A DNA stretch of 64,000 bases from Selaginella moellendorffii (lineage: Eukaryota; Streptophyta; Lycopodiopsida; Selaginellales; Selaginellaceae). Below are positions 53,811 through 64,000 of this stretch, piece after piece (the stretch's first letter is position 1; each line of letters begins with the position of its first letter). The DNA is taken from NCBI RefSeq assembly GCF_000143415.4, contig NW_003314266.1:1917139-1981138 (forward strand). Reading direction: 5' to 3'. The translations under genes were made by a program, and so were the position numbers. The notes beneath the pieces are model-generated. The model had not been told where the DNA came from. It searched no databases and saw only the letters and a list, made by a program, of their open reading frames with translations.

Positions 53811-55873
53811 ATGGAGGAGGCGCGAAGGAGGGCGCGGAGGCTGGAGTTGCCGAAATGCCGTGTCTTTGCCTCCGACACTGCGAGAGGCGGCCGGGTCGGC
53901 GACGATTTCGGCGCCGATGATCGATTGCTCTATCTGGATTCCTACTCCAAGGAGCGGCTCATCGGTTTCTTGCAAGATGCCGTGCTGGAGCACCGCTGGG
54001 GTGAGGCATCCGGGGTTTGTAGCGCATTGCTTCGCTCGCTATCGCTGTGGTCCAGAAGCCACAAGGACACAAGGCAACTGTTCACGGTATTTGTGTGCGT
54101 TTGTGTGTTTTGTGCAAACTTTGTGTTACTTTGTTCTTCCATTCTAGATGGCTCTAGAAATTCTCGAGAAAATAGAACCCGATGAGGACAATCACACCCG
54201 ATACAGGAAGCTTTTTAGTCTCATGTACAGTCACCAGCCACAAACTAGACACCTCGAGGGAAAAGTAAGTGCTTTTCTTCTTTCTTCCTTCTCTCATGAA
54301 AAATGTCCAGAGACTTCAAGGCGAAGTGGAATTCCACCTAGCAATTTATCTCTTGAGTGTAGGGGACTGGGAAGGTGCTTATAACACTTTAAGAACGTAA
54401 CTTCTTCGTGCTCTTTGCTTTCGTTTTCCCACGCAAACTAAAACTTTTCTTGATTGGGATCACAGAATAGCGGATGGTGCTTTGCGTGACGATCCGGGAG
54501 TGAACTTAACGTATGGCCAGGTGCTGCATCATTTGTGGTACGAGCAAGTATGTGAAGAAGCAGGGATTAATGACGTGAGCGAAGGTGCTGGTTCGTTTGG
54601 GGATTGGCAGCCAGAAACTCGAAGTGGCGATGAAGCTAAGGCCGTCGGAGAGGAAGAGCTAGTCAGAGACGTAGACGACGCAAGCGAAGAATCGAGAAAC
54701 TCCACCTTAGCCGAAGTAACCAGGGACAAGCCGTTGAACAGAAAGCGGAAGAACTCGGAGGCTTCTGAGGATGACGATTTCTGGCCAAATGCTAGAGTCG
54801 AAATACAGCCAAGTAAGTGTTTCCTTTGTATTGACTCGTGGGGATATGGCTTCTAACCGGGGTTTCAGTTATGGATAGGAGATTGTTTCCTGTGCAAATA
54901 CCATACGAGCAGCCCAATGTTGAGTATATAGTTCCTTTATCACCTCGTTCGAAGGAATTTTACGATAAAGCCGTTGAACACTTACAACGTGCGATTGCGT
55001 CGGCACCAGAAATGCTAGCAGCGCTGATTTGCCTCGTGCAAGTTCGTAGTAATTTTTCTTTTCACTATTTTTATGTTTATTTGTTCGTTTTTGCAGTTGT
55101 TACTTGCGACTGGCGATGCTGAGGGTGCTAATAAGGAGATCCAAATATGCTACCAGGCTACAGGGCATATCATACCATTAAGGTATGGATCTAAGCACTT
55201 GTCGTGACTATTTGTCACTTGCCTTTAACAGCTTACGAATACTTCTGCTCGAGTCGCTCTCCGAGAAGGACTGGAATAGAATGGCTCAGTGCTACGAGGA
55301 GATACTGAGCCATAACCCGTCGTCCGTGGATGCCATCACTGGTTTAATCGGCTTGCACGAGAAAGGTTGACTTCCATATCCGAAGTATTTGTAGCTGACA
55401 GTCGATAGTATTACAGGTGAATATGCTACTGAATCGCTTATCAAAGCTATTGCCACCCATCTGGACGTGGAGCCTGGCTCAGTTCATGTTTGGCGTAAGC
55501 TTGCCGATTGCTTTATCGAGATCAGCTCACATATCAACAACGACGTGGGAGATATATCGGCTGAGGAGCTTGTTTCTGTGTTCCTGGACAGAAATTGGTG
55601 GATAACCAAGCACTTCCCTGAAAACTTAATAGCGGCCGACGAATCCGGTATGCTGGTTTCATTCTTCGATCCAACTTAAGTCTCAAACTTACAGCAAAGC
55701 GGTGGAAGATGGTTACCTACAAAGCTGCCTGCGCTGCTCATATATTTGGATCTTCTTTTTCGTATGTGACGAAGGCAACATATATCTTGAAAGAGCTCGA
55801 CAAGAAGCGTTTTCTGGACAAGTTAACATCACACCAAGAGCAGTCCTTGAACTTGCTAGCAGAAGGTGCTTGA
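53811..55873 (+). CDS. TAF1A-like Pol I initiation factor subunit (probable)
   Basis: Exons 53811-54086, 54148-54264, 54311-54396, 54466-54812, 54869-55041, 55097-55182, 55232-55365, 55417-55647 and 55695-55873 give 542 residues. The N-terminal part (RLIGFLQDAVLEHRWGEASG, VEFHLAIYLLSVGDWEGAY, LTYGQVLHHLWYEQ) matches what I know of plant 'TAF RNA polymerase I subunit A' proteins, which have EASGVLSVLL and LTFYELWY at these places. An acidic and basic linker (RKRKNSEASEDDDFW) follows, then TPR-like helices (YDKAVEHLQRAIASAPEMLA, AQCYEEILSHNPSSVDAITG). The inferred role is in rDNA transcription as part of an SL1-like complex in the nucleolus. Start: first ATG, 83 bp after the GDH stop. Alternative: another TPR scaffold protein. 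Confidence 0.65.
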
Positions 55874-57182
55874 ATCCACTCTCTCAACCTTTTGAAGATG
55901 CAACGCAAAGCACCGTTGCTCATGGAATCCAGCGGCATGAAATGGTAAGTTTTATCTAAAGACATGCTTTTTCGTTTTTATTGAAATGACTTCCGAGCTA
56001 CGAAGCATATAGTACCAATGTCTGCTCTGACAAAAATATGGTCTGGTATGGACTTCGTTTGTTTTTTCGACACTGGAATTTAACATTAACTTGCAGAGAA
56101 CATCCTGGCTATTGTACTAAGTTCTCGAAGAGCTCAACAAGTAACGTTCTTTTCGGGCATCGCACGCACCGAGAGAGCACTCTTTATACTTACTGGGGCT
56201 TATGATTCATTCTTTCCGTGGCCAACTAACGGGACCGCAAACAAACAACAAAACTGTTACACTTCGTTTAGCAACGCTCTCGATCAACTCAACGTCTCAC
56301 TCTGCTCGTTACAAACCAAGCTTATGGAACACAGCAGCGTTCGCTTACACAAAACTTAATCATCCAACTTCCAAAACACGAAGTCAATGTGACAATAAAT
56401 GGCAACTCCAGAACAAGCAGCTCCCTCTCGTGAATCGTAGATGGTAAGTTCCCACTCCTTTTTCTATTGACTAGAGAGAACGAGGACACGGGTCTCACTC
56501 ACTTCTACTTTATTTTTTCTTTCTCCACAGGAGCTGGAGCAGCAAGAATTCTGGATAAAGCCGCGCGCTCCACACTGTCCGAGAGATCGATCGCTTAAAA
56601 ATCCCGTGGTGTGACAGTTTGATTCAGCTCAAAGCTAGCTCTCCTTGATCCACGAAGAAAAGAGAGAGTAAGCTTCTTCACTACCAAGCAATCCAGCCAG
56701 AGAGGCCTCTGACCATTTCTATCTTTTTTTTATACTTTACCAGGTACTTCTCACATGGTTGAATCACCTGGGGTCGAGAATGATGCCGGGGATATTCGCG
56801 GCCGTGACCCTGTTCACACCGCGACAGTTTAGAGCTTTTTTGGAGCCGGGTGATTATCCTCTTCTCGTTTGCTCGCTTGCTACATCGCAGCTATGGAGCT
56901 TTAATGGCGCTGGCGCTTGGTTCTTGCTAGGGTTTGGGCGTTTCTTGCTGCTTCTTTGGCAATCCCGGGCGTTTTCTCGGTCGCGATGGCGCGATCGAGG
57001 CGCTGCTGCTGGAGGTGGACCGTCGACGGCGTGCTACTTTGATCGATTGCAGCGCAGCACAGGTATGCGGCTTTCTTGCTTTCCTCTTCTTTCTCTGGCC
57101 TGCGAGAATGTAGCTTGGTATTTCGACCTGCATTCTCACGATTGTGTGTGTAGATGGGTCCTTGATGCTGCCGACGATGACC
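55874..57182. other. intergenic and probable 5' leader of the receptor kinase
   Basis: No separate gene. 56443-56529 has intron signals (GATG|GTAAGTTC ... TTTCTCCACAG|GAGC) and may be a leader intron. From 56780 a frame opening MMPGIFAAVTLFTPRQFRAF stays open to 57062 and could splice (ACAG|GTATGC ... GTGTGTAG|ATGG at 57153) in frame into the receptor kinase, which would place about 95 residues before its signal peptide. I consider a spliced leader with start in the next exon more likely. Confidence 0.4.
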
Positions 57183-59296
57183 ATGGCGCGGTTCCTTCTT
57201 TCGCTTTGTCTGGGATCGATGCTAGCGCATTCCAGTGGCGCTGCTGGGATTCGTTTCCACAGTAGACGAGCCTTGCAAGCGCCGGATTCTGCGTTGCTGG
57301 CTCCCTATCAGGATATTGATCCTCGGTCCTGGGCCCCTTTTCTTCCACCTCCAGTAGCTCCTTCTCCCAGTGAAGACCCACGGTCGTTCCAATCACCGGT
57401 TTCTTATTCTCCTCCATCTCCAGCATTCCCAGTTGCTACATCACCTTTGCAAAAGCCTGCTGCGGTGGTTCTTCCTGCTTGGCTAGCGACTGCAGCTCCA
57501 AGTCCTCATTCACCAGGTACGTTTTCTCCGAGGAAAAACAAGGAAACTTGAAGAATTGAGCTTGTTCTTCCTGTGCAGGGCCTTTCCTTGCAAAGCATGA
57601 GCTTGACGAAGATCAGGGGCTGCCAAAGCTCACCAAAGGCATGCTGCTTACAGTTGTTCTCGTCCCAACTCTGCTCGGGGGCTCAATCCTGTTCTCGACT
57701 TTCGTTGCATGGATGTGCCACCGGCCTCCATCTCTGAGGCATTCGCCGGCTGGTAGCCAACGCAGTGACGGATACTCGTCCGGTACGTCGGTACTCGCTG
57801 GTTGCGGTTTTGTAACTGAGCTATTCTTTTGTAGGTGGTTCCGGACGAGGCCCGTTTGCACCGTGGCTGTGGGGACGTAGTTTCAATGCCCCTCGAAAGG
57901 AACTCGCTCATTCTTTCGAGTTTCCTTTGCTCCAGGCAGCAACTAGCAATTTCGGTACTGCGAACTTGTTAGGAGAGGGTGGCTCTGGACGCGTTTACAA
58001 GGCACGACTAGACGACGACTGTTTTGCGGCAGTTAAATTATTGTTTAGCGAGGGGAAACAAGCGGAACAAGCATTCCAGGTTGGTTTTTCTAGATATTGA
58101 AGAACGACTAGACATTTATCTTCTTGGGTGCTGTTTTTCCAGGCTGAGGTTGAACTCTTGAGTGGGATTCGCCATCCGAATCTCGTCTCCTTGCTAGGAT
58201 TTTCCAGCCACGGAGATCAGCGGCTGCTGGTGTACGAGTATATGCAGAATGGATCTTTGCAAGATCAACTCCATGGTATGTTATCCAGGTTATTGTCCAA
58301 ATAGCTTACACGCTTTTATCCATTTTCAAGGTCCTCTAAAGGGATCGATTCTTTCGTGGCACCTGAGAATGAAAATCGCACTTGACTCGGCAAGGTAACT
58401 TGGATAACGTTTTTGTGGTTTTCTGAAGCTCATAGTCGATGTCATTTGCAGAGGTTTGGAACACTTGCACGAGCACTGCAACCCTCTTGTAATCCATCGG
58501 GATTTTAAATCGTCCAACATCCTTTTGGACGCAAGCTTTAATGCCAAAGTTCGGATGAAACATGTGACTTGAATCGGAATTAAGTTTTTCTTCATTCTTT
58601 ACACAGGTTGCAGACTTTGGGCTTGCACTGTCTGCTCCAACTGGAATCAGGCAGGACGAGATCGTTCAGGGAACTCTTGGCTATGTTGCCCCGGAATACA
58701 TCCTGAATGGTAACAAAACATATCCATTGCGCAACACTAGCTCACTGCGGAAAACTTTTGTGCAGGGAGCCTCACGGAAAAAAGTGATGTGTATGCATTC
58801 GGAGTTGTTCTTCTGGAGCTTATAACTGGGAGAAAGCCGATCGATCCATCCATGCCAACGGGATCTGAGTCGCTAGTTACTTGGGTATGTCGAATCCTTG
58901 TCTTGAGCCTTTTGGTTCTGAGAGGTTTCACTTACTCTAGGTTCTGCCGCTCTTGGGGGATCGAGCATCGTTGCCAACCGTGATAGATCCTGTTCTCCAA
59001 GGAACCGTGGATACAAAGCATCTCCATCAGGTGAGAAACTTTGTAGAAGGTTGTCTGATGGCCTGCTTGTGTAAATTTTCCAGGTTGCTGCAGTAGCAAT
59101 GCTGTGTGTGCAAGCAGAGCCGAGTTATAGGCCACTCATTGCGGATGTTGTGAATTCCTTGATCCCGCTCGTTCCGATTGAGTTGGGAGGGACATTGCGT
59201 GTTGCAGAGACGGTGCTCGAGAACAAGTCATTTGCGGCATTGCAATGGAACGTATCCTCCAATGACTCCATTGTTTATGGGGAGGATGCTTACTAA
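57183..59296 (+). CDS. receptor-like protein kinase, At1g80640-type
   Basis: Exons 57183-57516, 57579-57782, 57835-58079, 58143-58275, 58331-58394, 58452-58548, 58607-58709, 58766-58884, 58941-59030 and 59084-59296 give 533 residues. Signal peptide ([20 protein letters not shown]); a short Pro/Ser-rich extracellular part of about 115 residues ([17 protein letters not shown]); one membrane segment ([20 protein letters not shown]); then a Ser/Thr kinase with [43 protein letters not shown] and [10 protein letters not shown]. It is an RD-type, apparently active kinase. The late [20 protein letters not shown] and PIELGG end is typical of the At1g80640/At2g25220 group. I chose ATG 57183 (ACCATGGCG context) because it starts the signal peptide; in-frame ATGs at 57165 and 57177 precede it. 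The ligand is unknown. Confidence 0.88.
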
Positions 59297-61722
59297 TGTT
59301 TGTGTATGTTTAACTCTTTCGTATTTGAATTATTATTATTACCATTGAGACTAAGTAATTCTCAGAGAAATGATCCTCGTCACTTATTCTCTATCTAAAG
59401 GGACAATCAAAACCAGAAGATAATATTAGTTAAAAAATCTAAAGTTTGTTATTTCTAGGAGAGACAATTACACAGTGAAGTTCTCCATTTACATTCTTGA
59501 CACAGAAATTCAATGGTATTGCTCTGGAGATTGGTGGATATCAATTTATAAGCTATGCACGATCTGGTTGTCAACATCTTCTTTGCAAGATTGCAATCCC
59601 TGGATATTTAGTAAAAGAGTTGAATAGTGAGGAAAATTATTTTCTTGAGTGTGTGTTGCAACCAAGATTTTTGTTTTATCATTGTAAGAAGGATTTTTGC
59701 AAGACTTGAGAAAGTCACCTCAATCTACAAATGGATCTATTTCTATTGTAAAAGTAAGAGCAAATAAACATAAAGAAAAAGAAAAAAAGAAAGTAGTACC
59801 TCATCATGTATTTTTTGTTAACTCTAAGAAACTTCACATTATGAAAAAGCAACTTGTCTGTCATTTGTTTGTATAAAAGAGATTAAACTGTTTATCATGT
59901 AATGAAAGCCTGTAACAATGTAATAGGGCTATACACTTGCCAGATGTCAAGATCAGCTATTTTCCCTGGCTACTGTGATCCGCAAGCAAAGAATGTGATG
60001 ACAATCTCCTGCTAGCTTGATGAAGAACATGAATATATTATATACCACCTCACATAGTTCTTATTTGGCAAGCAAACTAATTTGTTTGATTTTTTTAAGG
60101 GTATTAAAGAAGTGAGTAATAGTTTGTTTTATTTATTTTTATAAAAATGTAAAGCATGTGATTTTGACCATGGTGTATATCATAGCCATGAAGTAAAACA
60201 GTTTTAGGGCCTTCTATAAAGAGTGAACAAACAACAATATAGAATAACAATAAAATAGTCCTAAAGTATCTAAATCCCAATATATAAAACAAAGTAAAAT
60301 GAAATATAACACTATCTCAACATAAAGATGTAGTACTCCATTAGCTAACATGTTATAGAGGTTGGGTGAACATAAGTCAATCTTATATATCTCTGAGAAA
60401 AAATCTGTAAACTTATTAAATATAAAATGGTATTAGATTATGAAATAACACTATTATGTTTAGGATTTCATAACTAGCAATTCGGACACATTTTATAAAT
60501 ACTATTGGGACCAAAATGAAACCAACACATCAGTAAATATATTAGATAGACACACTAATCTATCAATATCAAGAGACTAACTCAATATCAAATCGGTTTT
60601 CAACATTATCACACTTTGGAATTCAATCCTTCTGCTCATTTAATCAAGTGCATACAATGATATGACTAATTTCACAATTAGCTTAAATGGAGAATGATGA
60701 AAAGAATCAATAATAACAACCTTTTACAATTGTGGCACTAAGGAGAGAATTTTAAAAGTGCTAGCTTGAAATTATATTTGCAACAATTTAGTTATTAACA
60801 TTTTCTTTTGTAAGCTTTAGATATAGACTAAAATAGCTGAGTTATGAGTGCATGTTGCAACAAAAGTTATTTAAAAGGGGACTTATACAAGACTTGAGGA
60901 TAGTGTACACTTGCCAAATGTCAAACCTTATTCCTTAACAAATATTACAATTTAAGTGTCACTAATTTAACATTTTGCATGTTTCCACATATACACAGAT
61001 AATATTTACCTCAAGAATAAATAAAATATTACACCCTCAAAGTTATCCTTTTCTATCTGATGTAGACTAGTACTAGCTAATCTTGTAAATTATTTCTCAG
61101 AGATTCCATATATAAATTCAAATATAGGTAGGTAATTACAAATTCCCATTTATACATGTATTAAAAAATAATTATTGTGCATTGCAAGCAATGGTTGGTT
61201 TGCTTAATAGTAGTGCTATTCATGTTTAATCAATCAAAAATTTATAATTGTAAACATACTTTATAATTTATAAACACAAGATTAATCTTATTATATATGA
61301 ACCCATTAAATGGTAAAATAAACTAGAATATACTAAGAATTATTTAAGAAATTTTATAAAAAAATTATAAATAGAAAATTAATCTAAATGAATATAGATG
61401 GTAGAATATCATATAATAGCCAATCATATTCTAAGCATATTAAAAGGCTTAACTACAAATTAAATATTATATTTTTACAGTAGAGAGAATAAAGTAGAGT
61501 GTAAAGTTGGTTCTGAGTGGAAAAGTTGATCCCAAGAATAGAAGAGTGTTAAGCAAACATAAAAACAACATCTCTAGCACTCGAAGCTTCTTGGCCGCTC
61601 CCAAACCAGCCTCCACATGCCACCAGCCCCTCTTGGGTGCTGCAGGGCCTAAGGTCATCACATAACACCATATCTATCCTGATTTAAAATATCAAACTTA
61701 AAATTAAATCAAGTGCTAGTGA
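59297..61722. other. 2.4 kb AT-rich gene-free DNA
   Basis: Very AT-rich with no gene or RNA recognised. A weakly repeated segment is visible: TGTGTTGCAACCAAGATTT...GCAAGACTTGAG (about 59653-59710) resembles GCATGTTGCAACAAAAGTTA...CAAGACTTGAG (about 60850-60899), and ACACTTGCCAGATGTCAA (59935) resembles ACACTTGCCAAATGTCAA (60908). This suggests an old duplication or dispersed repeat of about 250-300 bp. Confidence 0.5.
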
Positions 61723-63534
61723 CTAAATACTAAACCCTCTCATTGCTGCCCGAGTGCCAATGGAGGAATCATAATACATGGCACATGCACCCAGCAAGCA
61801 CTCCCACTCCAGTGCTTCGTCCTCAAAGGGCATATTGAGGATCAAGTCCTCAGCAGCAGCCAGGAAACCAGCTCGCCCAAGCAGATCAACCATACAAAAG
61901 AAGTGTTGCCTAGTTGGTGAAACTCCATAGTCCATAGCCATTGAGACCAAGCAACACCTCCCAGCATATAATCCCCCCGCACGGCTACAAGCAATGAGAA
62001 ACGAAGCCACACATGAATCATTGGGTGTTACGCAGTGAGCAGCCATTGAACTTAACGTGAGATCTATTTTGTTTTGTGATAGCTCTCCTTGGGCATAGCA
62101 GGATAGCAGTGCTGACCAAGAGCCAGAGTCTGGATCTGGAATGGAGTCGAAAATACTCTTAGATTTGAGCGGATGCCCGTTTTGGGCATATGCATATATC
62201 AATGCGTTCCAACAGGTGGTGTCCCTCTGGAGCGTTTTAGCAAAAATTCCCAGTGATTCCTGGATATGCCAGTTTTGGGCATATGCAGCAAACATGGTAG
62301 TGCATGAAAAACAGTCCCACTCGGGCATTTTGTCAAATACGTACTTAGTGTACTCGAGATCCCGTGCATAGGCATAACCTGATAGGATAGATGTCCATGA
62401 CGCTAGGTTTTTCCGAGGCATGCTATGGAACATCTCTTGTGCTTTATCTATTTTTCCGTTTTGAGAAAGAAGAGAAAGTTTCAAGTTGCATGATACAATA
62501 TCCAGACACGGCATTTGCCCAAGCATGGTATCCACTTGTTGGGTTTCTCCATGTTGAGCATATGCTAACAGCATTACGTTGCAAGCCAGAGTGTCTAGAT
62601 CTGGGATTCTCTGGAATATATCTATAGCTTCTCTAAGATTTTCACCATGGGCATAAGCTTTTAGCATAGCAGTCCAAGATAACAAGTTTCTGTATGGCAT
62701 CTCATCAAATATTTGCTTCGAGAGCTCAACGCGTCCTCTCTCGGCATATGCCGCGAGAAGAGCAGTCGAGCAAACCACATCCCACTGTGGCATCTTGTCA
62801 TAGATTTCTTTGGCACCATCTAGGTTATTAGCTTCCAAAAATGCAGCCACAAGTACCGTCCAGCTCACCAGGTTCCTCTCCGGCATCTCTAAAAACACCT
62901 TAAACGAGTCGCAGAGATTCCCTACATCGGAATATGCCAAGAGCATTGCATTCCACGACGCAAGATTCCTCTCAGGCATCTGGAGGAATATGTTTCGAGA
63001 CTCTATAACCAGTCCGGCCCGAGCATATGCGCCAAGCATTGCTGTCCAGGCAATGAGGTCATAACCAGGCATAGAATCAAACAGCACCTTGGCATCGTGC
63101 AGATGCCCTTTATCGGCACAAGCCGAAACCATGGTAGTCCAGCTCACAAGATCCCTCGCTGGCACGTTTGCAACAGAAGTTCTAGATTCCCGCAGATGCC
63201 CATCTGCGGCATCTGCTGATGACGACAGATTCCAAGGCATTTGGTCGAAGAGCTCCCGGGCTTCTGCGACATGGCCATTTCGTATGTACGCAGAGAGCAT
63301 GAGATTCCATGAGTAAGTGTCCTTGGCGGCAATGTGGTCGAACACGTGGCGCGCATCCAGAGGGCTGCCGTACGTTCCGTAGAGCTGGATGAGCTTGTTG
63401 AGGAGGAAAGTGTCGTTCTGGAAGGCTGCGGAAATTGATGCGTGGATGTCAGTGGCATCAGCGAGGCTCTTACAACAATGGATTGCCTCAAGCCATCTAT
63501 TCATAGAGGAAAAAGATGCGAGAGAATATCCCAA
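61723..63534 (-). CDS. pentatricopeptide repeat protein, 603 aa, single exon
   Basis: About fifteen PPR motifs, mostly 31-residue S-type (FDxMPxxDxxSWTAMLxAYAxxG), with a P2-L2-S2-like end (CVTPNDSCVASFLIACSRAG, HFFCMVDLLGRAGFLAAAED) and a partial E1 (WECLLGACAMYYDSS) before the stop. There is no E2 or DYW. One N-terminal repeat is visibly damaged: after FDQMPWNLS the expected SWN helix is replaced by SSADAADGHLRESRTSVANV before VPARDLVSWTTMVSACA resumes, probably a compensated frameshift. The start may be MGYSLASFSS at 63534 or the next Met at 63504 (MNRWLEAIHCCKSL), which aligns better with the starts of the other S-type PPR proteins in the window. A role in organelle RNA binding is inferred. 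Confidence 0.9.
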   Translation of the reverse strand: MGYSLASFSSMNRWLEAIHCCKSLADATDIHASISAAFQNDTFLLNKLIQLYGTYGSPLDARHVFDHIAAKDTYSWNLMLSAYIRNGHVAEARELFDQMPWNLSSSADAADGHLRESRTSVANVPARDLVSWTTMVSACADKGHLHDAKVLFDSMPGYDLIAWTAMLGAYARAGLVIESRNIFLQMPERNLASWNAMLLAYSDVGNLCDSFKVFLEMPERNLVSWTVLVAAFLEANNLDGAKEIYDKMPQWDVVCSTALLAAYAERGRVELSKQIFDEMPYRNLLSWTAMLKAYAHGENLREAIDIFQRIPDLDTLACNVMLLAYAQHGETQQVDTMLGQMPCLDIVSCNLKLSLLSQNGKIDKAQEMFHSMPRKNLASWTSILSGYAYARDLEYTKYVFDKMPEWDCFSCTTMFAAYAQNWHIQESLGIFAKTLQRDTTCWNALIYAYAQNGHPLKSKSIFDSIPDPDSGSWSALLSCYAQGELSQNKIDLTLSSMAAHCVTPNDSCVASFLIACSRAGGLYAGRCCLVSMAMDYGVSPTRQHFFCMVDLLGRAGFLAAAEDLILNMPFEDEALEWECLLGACAMYYDSSIGTRAAMRGFSI

Positions 63535-64000
63535 GGTCGTTTAGGGCAACCAATCCAAAAGGGTGAAAAAGGTGAAAGGAAAAAAATAACGAATTCTTTC
63601 TTCCGGGCTTTCCGCCGGTCAGAGAAAATCCCACGGTCCAAAGTGGGACGCCAGGGGCCAATGGAAGCCGCCCGATGGGGCCATCTACGGCTGATATTGC
63701 GCCTGCCACGACGCTCGGGCGCTCCCAGACCTAGCCCCGGCCCCGGCGCGGTTTAGGTTCGGCACCGAAGCTTCCCCGCCTTCTTCTCGCCAAAACAATG
63801 AGCCGGCATGGAAAGGACTTGGTGCCGGTGTCTCTTTTCGCTAACCCTTTGCTCCTCATTCTTTTGATGCGCGCCTCCACCGTGCGCCGCCGCGCCTAGG
63901 GAAGGAAGTAAGCGAGCGATCCAGCGCCCGATCGATCGATCGATCGATCGATGCCAGCGGCCTAGGGCGCCCGCGCCGCCGCGGTTTGTTTGATGTGCTT
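63535..64000. other. GC-rich upstream region of the last PPR gene
   Basis: No gene is supported. It holds the promoter and leader of the minus-strand PPR gene. A (GATC)n tract lies at about 63930-63952, and GC content is high from 63650 to the end. Confidence 0.45.

Noticed and set aside
56759-57265. 168-codon frame before the receptor kinase as a separate gene
   Set aside because: It crosses a good intron (57063-57152), uses a non-ATG start and merges in frame with the kinase exon; it is better explained as leader or N-terminal extension.
1-64000. CRISPR arrays, bacterial operons, rRNA genes
   Set aside because: No regularly spaced repeats, ribosome-binding-site operons or rRNA sequence occur; the window is eukaryotic throughout.

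Overview
The window is nuclear DNA from a land plant. It shows spliceosomal introns, GATA and receptor-kinase families of plant type, a 492-residue plant catalase, a Pol II U2 snRNA gene with plant USE and TATA promoter elements, and many intronless PPR genes. Introns are mostly only 45-110 bp, intergenic gaps between genes are often about 100 bp, and the PPR proteins are long S-repeat types with weak or absent E/DYW tails. Together these suggest a lycophyte, most like Selaginella. That is inference from gene style, not from a search.

Left part (1-17.6 kb): a decayed Ty3/gypsy element (about 0.45-1.7 kb), then a small family of clavaminate-synthase-like (TauD/TfdA fold) oxygenases: one intact copy at 2.5-3.6 kb (-), a convergent inverted pair at 15.2-16.3 kb (+) and 16.5-17.6 kb (-), and a rearranged fragment at 10.3-10.7 kb. 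Between them lie two divergent PPR genes (4.4-6.7 kb -, 6.8-9.5 kb +), an NDR1/HIN1-like membrane protein, and a block of duplicated PPR scraps joined to a broken RCL1 (RNA cyclase-like) pseudogene. Two AT-rich repeats in inverted orientation flank that block.

Middle (17.6-43.1 kb): WDR76/CMR1-like WD40 protein, catalase, a class A GATA factor on the minus strand with about 3 kb of gene-free upstream DNA, tRNA-Arg(CCT), an FAD-dependent oxidoreductase, a 29.9-33.5 kb stretch with coding-like but unrecognised and probably decayed sequence, a PPR pseudogene, a U2 snRNA gene, an intact PPR gene divergent from a RHON1-like plastid Rho-N protein, a septum-promoting (SGP1/Spg1) small GTPase, a near-perfect 39-bp hairpin, and a single-domain Gnk2 secreted protein.

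Right part (43.2-64 kb): a tightly packed plus-strand series: a PAS plus response-regulator receiver protein, the FUSED/TWO-IN-ONE kinase, a glutamate dehydrogenase of the animal/bacterial-like rather than the usual plant type, a TAF1A-like Pol I factor and an At1g80640-type receptor kinase. Then 2.4 kb of AT-rich DNA and a last PPR gene (-). FUSED/TIO and SGP1 both belong to cell-division signalling (phragmoplast/cytokinesis and septation pathways) and lie within 10 kb. RHON1 and its divergent PPR neighbour both belong to organelle RNA families. Exon joins below were built by hand from splice signals, reading frame and family conservation; every complete gene model closes in frame.
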